Assembly: GCF_001244995.1 (NCBI RefSeq)
Contig: NZ_LN869529.1
Span: 1,320,957 to 1,384,956, forward strand
Direction: 5' to 3'
Length of the DNA: 64,000 nucleotides
From: Intestinimonas massiliensis (ex Afouda et al. 2020)
GTDB taxonomy: Bacteria; Bacillota; Clostridia; Oscillospirales; Oscillospiraceae
In this document: piece by piece, positions 16,976 to 24,378 of the stretch
Layout: every line of letters begins with the position of its first letter
Position numbering within the stretch: the stretch's first letter is position 1
The notes under the pieces: model-generated
The model's input: only the letters and a program-made list of their open reading frames with translations
What the model was told of the DNA's origin: nothing
Database searches by the model: none
Made by a program: the position numbers and the translations under genes

Positions 16976-17438
16976 GCACCGCCTCCCTTGCACGTTCTCT
17001 CTTGTGGGACGGCTGGCGGGCCAGTTCAACGGCAGCCCGTTTGAGCTGTTCCCGGATGGGAACACGCTGGGACTTGGAACGCTTCATCACACGCCGGGAA
17101 TACTCCGAAAAGCAAGTGGTGATGGCGTCGGCCTGCCCGCTCTTGAAAAACAACAGGTATTTGTCCGGCCCGGTCTTATAAAAGGCATAGTCCACATTCC
17201 AACGCCGGGCCACCCGGTCAAAATCCTTTGGGGACTCCACCTCGATGCTGTTCGTGGCGGCCCCGTGGCCCATGAGCTGGCGCACCGTCTGTTTTCCGTG
17301 AGGTGTCTGGCGGGCACGGTACGTTTTCTTAATCTTCCGGCCCACCGCCAGACACGCCTGGGCCAGCACCCGGCCCGTGAGCTTTGTCGCCTTGATCGAA
17401 ACTGCTATGGTACGTCTGGAAACGTCCTCGTCAATCAG
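16962..17438 (-). CDS. pcfB: PcfB family conjugation protein
   Basis: About 158 aa. SIKATKLTGRVLAQACLAVGRKIKK near the N-terminus and the VRQLMGHGAATNSIEV segment are typical of PcfB/DUF3801 proteins, which accompany the VirD4 coupling protein and bind relaxosome components. The family start aligns with a CTG codon at 17438 placed six bases after AAAGGAGG; the only conventional upstream codon in frame (GTG, 17468) precedes the Shine-Dalgarno. A CTG start is unusual and unproved. Confidence 0.85.
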   Translation of the reverse strand: MIDEDVSRRTIAVSIKATKLTGRVLAQACLAVGRKIKKTYRARQTPHGKQTVRQLMGHGAATNSIEVESPKDFDRVARRWNVDYAFYKTGPDKYLLFFKSGQADAITTCFSEYSRRVMKRSKSQRVPIREQLKRAAVELARQPSHKRERAREAVHEDR

Positions 17439-17469
17439 CCGTATCCCTCCTTTCCATGAAAAAAACACC

Positions 17470-17488
17470 TCTGGACAAAACGTCCAGA
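17470..17488. repeat. GGACA-N3-TGTCC palindrome, CTGG class (site 4)
   Basis: TCTGGACA-AAA-CGTCCAGA; one mismatch beside the spacer. Located between ardA and pcfB. Confidence 0.85.
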
Positions 17489-17495
17489 AGTGCTG

Positions 17496-18209
17496 TTATC
17501 GCTCCTCGTGTTCCTTTGCGGCAATCTTCCGATAGCCCTCCAGGGAGGAACCGTCAATGATTTCTTTGTAGGCCGCCATTTGCTCCCGCACCGTGAGCTG
17601 GGGAAAGGCAAAGACTTTGTGCTCGTCGGGAATGTCCTCGATCCCGTGATAGTGCTCGATAAATTGACCGCCATTGTTCCGCACATAGCCGCCGGGGGCA
17701 AAGTGGCCGTCCTCGTTGATCCTGATGTCCCGCCCGTATGCCTCATAGTCAAAGTAATTCAGCAGGTGCTCCGGCACCTCGATGGCCTCCATATCTTCCA
17801 CATAGATGCGGCCCAGGGTTTCATCGTCCTCAACGCCGGGATAAAACTCGTAGCAATCCAGGTTTTGCGCCAGATTGATGAGATCGGCCACGCTGGAAGT
17901 ATGTTCGCCGTTATCAATGACGGCCTCAAATTTCTCCAACTCACCTTGATCCAGCTCGGAGAGCAGACAGGCCAGATGATTGAGCTCGTCCAGATTTTCA
18001 TATTCCGTCAGATAGTCGTAGAGCCCCAGCACATCACCGTCAAAGCTGGTAATGAAAAACTCCTCATAACGCACCCCATCCACACCAATGCGTTTCAGCA
18101 GTCCTTGCACCTCCTCCGTGGTGGTGGGGAATTTCAGCGTTTCGCCAACCAGCTCACCCTCGTTGTACTTTCCCAGGTTGGTGATGTAGGCTTCAAACAG
18201 AGACGTCAT
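17496..18209 (-). CDS. ardA: antirestriction protein ArdA
   Basis: 237 aa from MTSLFEAYITNLGKYNEG (18209). It is highly acidic. Three ArdA-like domains include YDYLTEYENLDELNHLACLL and a C-terminal QLTVREQMAAYKEI, as in Tn916 ORF18 ArdA. ArdA mimics B-form DNA and blocks type I restriction enzymes when the element enters a new host. It overlaps the upstream gene (TGATG). Confidence 0.88.
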   Translation of the reverse strand: MTSLFEAYITNLGKYNEGELVGETLKFPTTTEEVQGLLKRIGVDGVRYEEFFITSFDGDVLGLYDYLTEYENLDELNHLACLLSELDQGELEKFEAVIDNGEHTSSVADLINLAQNLDCYEFYPGVEDDETLGRIYVEDMEAIEVPEHLLNYFDYEAYGRDIRINEDGHFAPGGYVRNNGGQFIEHYHGIEDIPDEHKVFAFPQLTVREQMAAYKEIIDGSSLEGYRKIAAKEHEER

Positions 18210-18550
18210 CAACACCGCCCCTGGCCCTTGACGGTCAGGATGCCCTCAAGCGTAGTCGCGGTGATCCCCAGGCGCTGGGCCACAGCAATATCATTTTTCA
18301 TGGCCTCGGTCACGGAATGGCCGCACACCACCAGCACACGGGAACGCCGGAGCAGATCGCGGCCCATGTCGATGCCGTTCTTGTGCTCCTCCGGCACCGC
18401 GTCATTGAGGAACAGCGGCAGATAGAGCATAGGGCAGATGGGGGAATAGCCCGCATCGTAGACCACGCGGCAGTAATGCGCCGCCTGCTCCATATCCACC
18501 GCAGGATCGCCGCGCCACGCAGCGGTGATATAAGCAAGGGATCGTTTCAT
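18209..18550 (-). CDS. DUF4406/DUF7768-like nucleoside-hydrolase-fold protein
   Basis: 113 aa from MKRSLAYITAAWRGDP (ATG at 18550, GGAGGTG at six bases). The layout AYITAAWRG, YSPICPMLYLPLFL, MGRDLLRRSRVLVVCG, GI.A..LEG resembles nucleoside 2-deoxyribosyltransferase-like folds found in phages and ICEs. It might act on modified nucleotides or in counter-defence, but the substrate is unknown. Confidence 0.7.
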   Translation of the reverse strand: MKRSLAYITAAWRGDPAVDMEQAAHYCRVVYDAGYSPICPMLYLPLFLNDAVPEEHKNGIDMGRDLLRRSRVLVVCGHSVTEAMKNDIAVAQRLGITATTLEGILTVKGQGRC

Positions 18551-18773
18551 TATCACACCTCCGATATTTAATAGGTAGTTCAACCCTATCCCCCCGCCCT
18601 TTCCCATTCATGGGAAAGGGGGCGGCTCTGGAGGATATACCCCCGCCGCCTTGCCGGAAATAGCACGGCCGGGCCAGGCCGTCAAGGGCAAGCCGCCGCA
18701 AGCGACGGGCGTTCCGCCCCTTGACTGCCCGTTCCCGGCTGCGCTGCAAAATACCCGGCGCGGGGTGTTTACC

Positions 18774-18792
18774 TCTGGACAAAGTGTCCAGA
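18774..18792. repeat. GGACA-N3-TGTCC palindrome, CTGG class (site 5)
   Basis: TCTGGACA-AAG-TGTCCAGA, perfect arms, 13 bases beyond the stop of the parB-like gene. Confidence 0.85.
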
Positions 18793-18804
18793 AGCGGGGC
18801 CCGG

Positions 18805-20256
18805 TTACTTCTCCAAGTCCTTTTTCCTGTCCGGCTGCGCCAGTTCGGGCGGCTGTTTCTCTTTCCACTCGTCCAGCAGCGCCATGATCTGCTCTTTCAT
18901 TTTGGCAGGAGTGACCTCCTTGCCGAAATACTTAGACAGTTCAGCAGTCGAAATAATCACACCGCGATCCTCCTTTTTTTCTTCACTCAAAATGCCGTCG
19001 ATCACATCACCGTTGAGCTTGCCCTCCTTGTCCAGCTCGTGGAGCCGCTTCGCCTGGGCCACCGAGGGGGAGGACTGCTCTCCGTCAATGGAAACGGCAA
19101 TCAGCCGCTGGTTTTCCGGCCTGATATACGAGATCTCCACCGCAGGCATAAAGCCCATCTGCTTTGTGTCCACCTTATCCAGAAGCTCCGGCACCAGGGA
19201 GTTGAGCCGGATATACCGCATGACCTTTTTATAGTTCATGTCGTGTTCCTTACCCACAATCTCCACCGAGAGCTTACCCAGGGCCTCCGCCTCTTTCTCA
19301 TTTTTCGGGCGGGCCCCCTGGCGTTTGATGGCCTCCACCTCCAAATCCAGCAGCTTTGCCAGTTCGCTGGGGAGAGGATCGCCCCGCTGTTTGTTGCTGT
19401 TCCGCATTTCCCGGACAGCTTCAAGATCGGTCATCTCGCGGACGATACAGGGCATTTCCTCCAGTCCGGCCCGTGTACCACCGTGATGGCGGCGGTGGCC
19501 CGCGATAATCTCATAGCCCTTGCCGTCCTTTTCCGGGCGGACGGTGGCGGGGGTCATAATGCCGTGTTCCTTGATCGTCCCCACCAGATCGTCCATCGCC
19601 TTATCGTCCTGCACCTTGTAGGGGTGCTCCCGGAACGTATGGAACGGATGAAGCTCCGCCATTTTCAGATAGACGATTTTTCCATCTTCCACCGGGCGGG
19701 GCGGCACGTCAGGCGTGGGCGGCAGATTGATCTCCGGCGGCGGGACTGCCGCCTCCTTGACGGGAGCGGCCTTGCCCGGCTTTACCGCCTTAGCGGATTT
19801 AGACACAGGCGCACCGCCGGAGCCCGTTTCCTTGCCCTTGTCAGCTTTCTTACCTCTGGACACTTTGTCCCGAACAGCGGGCGGGGCCTCCTCACGGGCC
19901 GCCTTGTCAACCTTAGACGGGCGGCCTGTGCGGTGCTCCGTCGCTTTCTCCTTTTTTTCCGCAGACACCCCGGCCTGCTCTTTCAGGGGACGGCCACGGC
20001 GCTTTTGATCGGGTACAACCTCCGGCGGCTTGGCAGCCACATCGGCAACGACCTTGACGCCAGATAGATTAATCACTTTACTGGCAGGAGCGGGAGCGTC
20101 CTCAACCATACCGAAGATCACCGCCTGCTCATGCTCAGGTGGCTCGCCAGGGCTTTTGACCGGCTCCGGGGCGGGAGAAATGCTTGTCCTCGGGGGAGCA
20201 GCGGCCTCCGGGGGCTTAATGTTCTTTTGGTCTGGGTTCAGTTTTTCGGCTGCCAT
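18805..20256 (-). CDS. ParB/Spo0J-like DNA-binding protein of ICE A
   Basis: 483 aa. Residues 1-190 are Pro/Ala/Lys-rich and disordered. From about 195 comes a ParB N-terminal domain with KMAELHPFHTF and the AGHRRHHGGTRAGLEEMP box, which corresponds to the CTP-binding GxRR region. An HTH-like segment follows, VGKEHDMNYKKVMRYIRLN, and the C-terminal part is charged. ParB proteins bind palindromic centromere sites and spread; this is the first gene of the leftward transfer operon. One copy of the palindrome lies inside its own disordered region (site 6), giving a DKVSRG peptide. No ParA is seen in the window. Confidence 0.85.
   Translation of the reverse strand: MAAEKLNPDQKNIKPPEAAAPPRTSISPAPEPVKSPGEPPEHEQAVIFGMVEDAPAPASKVINLSGVKVVADVAAKPPEVVPDQKRRGRPLKEQAGVSAEKKEKATEHRTGRPSKVDKAAREEAPPAVRDKVSRGKKADKGKETGSGGAPVSKSAKAVKPGKAAPVKEAAVPPPEINLPPTPDVPPRPVEDGKIVYLKMAELHPFHTFREHPYKVQDDKAMDDLVGTIKEHGIMTPATVRPEKDGKGYEIIAGHRRHHGGTRAGLEEMPCIVREMTDLEAVREMRNSNKQRGDPLPSELAKLLDLEVEAIKRQGARPKNEKEAEALGKLSVEIVGKEHDMNYKKVMRYIRLNSLVPELLDKVDTKQMGFMPAVEISYIRPENQRLIAVSIDGEQSSPSVAQAKRLHELDKEGKLNGDVIDGILSEEKKEDRGVIISTAELSKYFGKEVTPAKMKEQIMALLDEWKEKQPPELAQPDRKKDLEK
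19855..19873. repeat. GGACA-N3-TGTCC palindrome, hybrid (site 6)
   Basis: TCTGGACA-CTT-TGTCCCGA: left arm of the CTGG class and right arm of the CCCG class. It lies inside the parB-like reading frame. Confidence 0.8.
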
Positions 20257-20289
20257 TTGCTAACCTCCTTCGTGATGGCATGAAAAAAG

Positions 20290-20305
20290 CCAGCCCAATG
20301 GCTGG
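20290..20305. promoter_or_regulatory. short hairpin in parB leader
   Basis: CCAGCC-CAAT-GGCTGG, about 34 bases before the parB-like start, in the leader of the leftward operon. A role in attenuation is possible. Confidence 0.4.
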
Positions 20306-20416
20306 ACTGCGGGGGAGGGGTATCACTCCTTTCATACTATATTATTCCATATCACCCATAGTCCTGTTAGGTGGTAATCATTACAATAGAGTGGACAAGT
20401 GAAGTATTTTATCAAT

Positions 20417-20446
20417 TTGTTTTTCTAGAGAAAAATATGGTATAAT
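20417..20446 (+). promoter_or_regulatory. promoter of zinc-hook ATPase gene
   Basis: TTGTTT, an 18-base spacer and a consensus TATAAT (20441-20446). It lies 60 bases before the ATPase start in an A+T-rich stretch. Confidence 0.7.
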
Positions 20447-20505
20447 ACAAAATACTGTCAGCAATGATCGCTTTTATGCCCACTATACGAAAGGAATGGC
20501 ATGAT

Positions 20506-22623
20506 ATGAATATAGAAATTAAAAACTGCAATAATATCGATTTGGCTAGGATAACGATTGATCCTGGACGATTAAACATAAAATACGCTATTAACGGCAC
20601 GGGTAAATCAACGATTGCACATGCCATCGAGCTTGCTGCAAACGGCAAGACACTAGAAAAACTAATGCCGTATAAATATCTAGGTGAAGATCCGATTTCT
20701 GAAAAACACACACCGTCTGTACTACTTTCAGAAACAACAGACGGAGTTGCAATTTTCAATGAAGAATATGTTAATCAGTATTTGTTTCGTCCCAATGAAT
20801 TGGTAGAAAATAGTTTTGAAGTTTTTATAAAAACTTCAGATTATGATGAAAGAATGGCTAAAATCCAATTCCTTATAGAGGATATTCAAAAGACATTTAG
20901 AAATAACCCAGAGTTGGACGATCTCATTAATGATCTTACAACTTTCATTACCGGTTTCGGAAAAGCACAAAAGGGATACTCTAAAACGGGTTCTATTGGT
21001 AAAGGAATTGCTAGAGGAAACAAAATAATAAATGTCCCTCCTGTTTTAGCAGGATACACTCCCTATATTCAAAGTGAAAAAAACGCAGCATGGCTTACAT
21101 GGCAAAGTAAAGGCGAAGAATACTTAGATCTTTCGGAACAATGTCCCTATTGCGCAGGAAAACTATCTTCTCCGCAGAAAGAAGTCGTTAAACAGGTTGC
21201 AATAGAATACGATTCGAAATATGTTGCCGAACTTCAAAAAATGGTCAGCGTATTTCAGGCATTGAAAGAATATTTTACAGATGATGTTAAAGTAGTTATT
21301 GATAGACTTGCAAGAAATAGCACTGGGTTTACCAAAGAAGAGATTAACTATTTAATTGAAATAAAAAAACAAGTAGAAATCCTGAACGAGCGTCTTATTG
21401 AGATTAAAAATCTGAATTTTGGCGCGCTAAAGGATGTAGATAAGGTTATTTCTGCACTAAACAGGCAAAAAATTGACTTGGAGTTATTGACACATATTAA
21501 CTCGGTGTATACCGCAAGAAAAATATCACTAGTCAATGGCGCGTTGGATGGTGTAATTGAACAGGCAGGCCAACTGCAAGGAGAAGTAAACAAGCAAAAA
21601 GCGCTTATACAAAGCACAATTAATAAGTATAGCAGTGAGATAAATGGCTTCTTAGAAAGTGCTGGCTACAAATATAATGTGTCGATTGTCGAAGATACTG
21701 GAGCTGACACTTATCGACTTATTCTTTGCAGCACAGACACACTAGCGCCCGTTAACGATGCAAAACTTCATTTAAGCTATGGTGAAAGGAACGCGTTTGC
21801 ACTAGTGCTTTTTATGTATCGGGTACTTAAGGAGAACCCTGCCTTGATTATCTTGGATGATCCCATATCTTCTTTTGATAAAAACAAAAAATATGCAATA
21901 ATGGAGATGCTTTTTCAGGGGAACGGTTCACTTCAAGGTAAGACAGTCATAATGCTGACGCATGACTTTGATCCAATAGTAGATATGATTCATACATCAA
22001 GTATTAGGTGCAGATTTTGCCCAGTACCCGTGGCCGCTTTTCTATACAATGAAAATGGCATTTTAGCAGAGCAAGAAATATTGCCCTCAGATATTCAGTC
22101 GTTTTTTGAAATTGCAAATACCAATATAAATAGCAACATTGATATAATTAACAAACTGATTTATCTGCGCAGACGGGTAGAGGCGTGTGGCGATAAAGGG
22201 CCAGTTTGGCAGTTGTTGTCAAACTTTTTTCACCCCGATAGAGGAACACCTGTTATCCAGGATACGGCAGGAACCCGTAATATGACTAATGAAGAAATAG
22301 AGGCAGCTTCTCGAAAAATCTGCGAGGAGATTCCGGAATTTGATTATCCATCGGCTTATACAAGGGCGCATGATCCGCACCAAATGATAGCGCTATACAA
22401 AACTCTCACAAGCAGCTATGAAAAAATCCAACTTTACCGCATGATTAATCATGGGAAAATATCGGATACTGTTTTCAAAAAATTTGTAGATGAAGCATTT
22501 CATATAGAAAACGATAGTCTTTTCCAACTGAATCCATCCAAGTATTCGACAATACCGTACTACATTATTCAACTGTGTGATAATGGCATCCGAATTTTAG
22601 AAGAGCAACTACGCGAAGATTAA
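20506..22623 (+). CDS. zinc-hook ATPase, RloC/PrrC-like putative defence nuclease
   Basis: 705 aa from MNIEIKNCNNIDLA. P-loop NGTGKST at 30-36 (the usual first Gly is Ala), zinc-hook CPYC near 212 between helical arms, ABC signature LSYGER near 423, Walker B LIILDDPISSFD near 446 and H-loop MLTHDFD. The C-terminal part has YLRRRVEACG then LLSNFFH, an Arg-x3-Glu ... His set like that of ATPase-coupled HEPN or anticodon nucleases such as PrrC/RloC. The Glu-His spacing (17) is shorter than PrrC's, so the nuclease activity is inference. A+T-rich cargo, with its own promoter, at the right end of ICE A. Confidence 0.8.
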   Translation: MNIEIKNCNNIDLARITIDPGRLNIKYAINGTGKSTIAHAIELAANGKTLEKLMPYKYLGEDPISEKHTPSVLLSETTDGVAIFNEEYVNQYLFRPNELVENSFEVFIKTSDYDERMAKIQFLIEDIQKTFRNNPELDDLINDLTTFITGFGKAQKGYSKTGSIGKGIARGNKIINVPPVLAGYTPYIQSEKNAAWLTWQSKGEEYLDLSEQCPYCAGKLSSPQKEVVKQVAIEYDSKYVAELQKMVSVFQALKEYFTDDVKVVIDRLARNSTGFTKEEINYLIEIKKQVEILNERLIEIKNLNFGALKDVDKVISALNRQKIDLELLTHINSVYTARKISLVNGALDGVIEQAGQLQGEVNKQKALIQSTINKYSSEINGFLESAGYKYNVSIVEDTGADTYRLILCSTDTLAPVNDAKLHLSYGERNAFALVLFMYRVLKENPALIILDDPISSFDKNKKYAIMEMLFQGNGSLQGKTVIMLTHDFDPIVDMIHTSSIRCRFCPVPVAAFLYNENGILAEQEILPSDIQSFFEIANTNINSNIDIINKLIYLRRRVEACGDKGPVWQLLSNFFHPDRGTPVIQDTAGTRNMTNEEIEAASRKICEEIPEFDYPSAYTRAHDPHQMIALYKTLTSSYEKIQLYRMINHGKISDTVFKKFVDEAFHIENDSLFQLNPSKYSTIPYYIIQLCDNGIRILEEQLRED

Positions 22624-22642
22624 AGTCCGGTTTAAGGGACTG

Positions 22643-22705
22643 CTATCATGGTATTATCTTTATTAGAGAAGGAATATATCTAGTGAGGAGGTAATACCAT
22701 GATAG
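22643..22705. promoter_or_regulatory. long inverted repeat enclosing a ribosome-binding site
   Basis: CTATCATGGTATTA (22643-22656) and its exact complement TAATACCATGATAG (22692-22705) enclose a 35-base loop with GAGGAGG. The right arm contains the ATG at 22699. In RNA the start codon would be paired; in DNA this is a two-half-site operator. Confidence 0.7.
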
Positions 22706-23055
22706 TTCAATTACAATGCCATTGCCATTGGTCACCTGAAAAGCAAACGCGAATTGCAACCCTAATTGCTGAAAGGGCAGAGCTAATCCTTGGTAATAGT
22801 ATATCACCATTAGTAAGAGATTTAGTTTTCGTAGATAAACTTCAACCACCGTCTCAACTAGCCTTACTCCTTTTTCAGAAAAGCCAAAAGGGTGTTTTTT
22901 TAGACAAAAGAAGCGATAATACATATAGACTGGTATTAGGTTCTGAGACATTATTTTCTATGGTTAATCCTGGGGCAGGGCAAGCTCACTTTGATGAACT
23001 TATTTTTTTCGCAAAAAAAGCAATATGTGAATTGCAGATTTGTAATGGCACTTAG
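22699..23055 (+). CDS. 118-aa protein of unknown function
   Basis: MIVQLQCHCHWSPEKQTRI. There is a Cys-His cluster (CHCHW) at residues 7-11, no membrane segment, and a GLU-poor, mixed alpha/beta composition. Only 75 bases follow the ATPase stop, so the two may share a transcript, with translation controlled by the inverted repeat across its start. I do not recognise it; it could be a regulator or immunity partner of the ATPase. Confidence 0.68.
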   Translation: MIVQLQCHCHWSPEKQTRIATLIAERAELILGNSISPLVRDLVFVDKLQPPSQLALLLFQKSQKGVFLDKRSDNTYRLVLGSETLFSMVNPGAGQAHFDELIFFAKKAICELQICNGT

Positions 23056-23069
23056 TTTTCGAATCTTAA

Positions 23070-23103
23070 AAGGACGTCCCTCTGATTCCAGAGTGACGTC
23101 CTT
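23070..23103. terminator. terminator after cargo operon
   Basis: AAGGACGTC (23070-23078) pairs with GACGTCCTT (23095-23103). Confidence 0.7.
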
Positions 23104-23144
23104 AGGATAAAGCCTCTTGCTTGACTGCTTAGCAAAATATTAAA

Positions 23145-23318
23145 TTATTCTTCTTTATGAGTTTCGTTCCACATTTCATCTTCTATGTCGGCCATCATTA
23201 ACTTGAACAAGATGTCCGCCATACTTTCGCCGTTCTTGTTATAGTATGGCTCCACGATAAAAACACGCTTTCCGATTTGGTATCGCTGCGGCTCACCGGG
23301 TACATACTCTTTTTCCAT
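23145..23318 (-). CDS. TnpW-like small transposon protein
   Basis: 57 aa, MEKEYVPGEPQRYQIGKRVF, then IVEPYYNKNGESMADILFKL. The pattern 'IGKxxFIVEPYY...ESMADIL.KLM..D' matches small TnpW-type proteins that accompany recombinases in clostridial elements. A Shine-Dalgarno (AAAGGGGGTG) lies upstream of the ATG at 23318. It is near the right end of ICE A, far from that element's recombinase. Confidence 0.7.
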   Translation of the reverse strand: MEKEYVPGEPQRYQIGKRVFIVEPYYNKNGESMADILFKLMMADIEDEMWNETHKEE

Positions 23319-23419
23319 ATCACACCCCCTTTCTACTGTGGAACGTAAGAATTATATCATGTGCAGAAAGAACTGTCTTTGAAAAGAGCATATAGTATTG
23401 CTACGTAACTATTTTTTAG

Positions 23420-24178
23420 GTGGTGGTTCTCACGAGACTTAAGCCAAAACTATTATGGATATTTTTTGCCATTGAATCTTTTGCTTTAATTGTATTTTTA
23501 ATCTTTTGGCTACTTGGATATAGATTAGTTCCAATCAATGATAGCACTATTGATTGGGAAGCGATCAATAGTGTTACATCCTGGGTGCTTCCAACTATGG
23601 TTTCAGTTGTTGCTATTTTTATAACATTATACATTGCCAGTAGACAGGAAAAACTTTCTCTTTTTCCCGAAAAAGAAAAAATCTATTATCAACTTGAGAG
23701 ATTGAGTATGCATTATGTTTCATATAGAACTGATGCACTCCCATTTTTAGAGAAGAAGCCCTCTTTTGTTTCTCAAGAAGATTTGAGCAATGAAGAAGTT
23801 ATTTTTTTGAAGGCGGAATCGTTATTATCAGATAATACCATCCGTCTACTTAAGTCCTTAAAAGATATAAGTACAAAAATCGGTATTTTGAATTTAGAAG
23901 CAGAAATTTATTTTGATGAGTTAGCAGAACAGGGAAAAATGACAATATATAAGCAAATTCAGCTTTTAGCCCTCAGACTCGAAAATAAAGAGAAAAATAA
24001 GAGTGATTTAGAGCATTTAGAGAAATTGTGTGCAGACAATGAAGTTGACCTTAAAAAATGTGGGGGAGAATTGACGAATTATGCTACCCTGCGAAAGCAG
24101 ATAAAAGATTTACAACCCCAATTATATGGGCTGTACTTTGAGTTCAAGAGAGCGTTAGATGACGAACTTCATTTGTGA
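23420..24178 (+). CDS. two-helix membrane protein with coiled-coil domain
   Basis: 252 aa; start GTG at 23420 (AGGTGG upstream). Transmembrane helices at about 10-33 and 50-72, then a 180-residue cytoplasmic helical region with heptad character (for instance LLALRLENKEKNKSDLEHLE). A+T-rich and alone, last gene before the attachment repeat. No family recognised; such cargo is often a phage-defence or envelope-sensing protein, but nothing here shows that. Confidence 0.7.
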   Translation: MVVLTRLKPKLLWIFFAIESFALIVFLIFWLLGYRLVPINDSTIDWEAINSVTSWVLPTMVSVVAIFITLYIASRQEKLSLFPEKEKIYYQLERLSMHYVSYRTDALPFLEKKPSFVSQEDLSNEEVIFLKAESLLSDNTIRLLKSLKDISTKIGILNLEAEIYFDELAEQGKMTIYKQIQLLALRLENKEKNKSDLEHLEKLCADNEVDLKKCGGELTNYATLRKQIKDLQPQLYGLYFEFKRALDDELHL

Positions 24179-24269
24179 GTTTTTCTCGTTATAGCGCTGC
24201 CTGAAAAGTTCCCGCGCACAAAAAGCACTCTCCCCACCCCCTTTAGGGGGTTCGCTACACGCTTGTACG

Positions 24270-24329
<60 letters not shown>

Positions 24330-24349
24330 ATCAAGGGAAAGTGCTTTTT

Positions 24350-24371
24350 CCTCGCCTCGCTTGAGGCGAGG
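24350..24371. terminator. terminator at left end of ICE B
   Basis: CCTCGCCTC-GCTT-GAGGCGAGG followed by TTTTGTTTT, just outside the recombinase stop. A similar hairpin stands at the same place in element D (about 54190-54211). Confidence 0.8.
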
Positions 24372-24378
24372 TTTTGTT

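Noticed and set aside
16976-17065. 30-residue N-terminal extension of VirD4
   Set aside because: Lies within pcfB and lacks a ribosome site; MRTDSVKKY at 16975 begins the family-like part.
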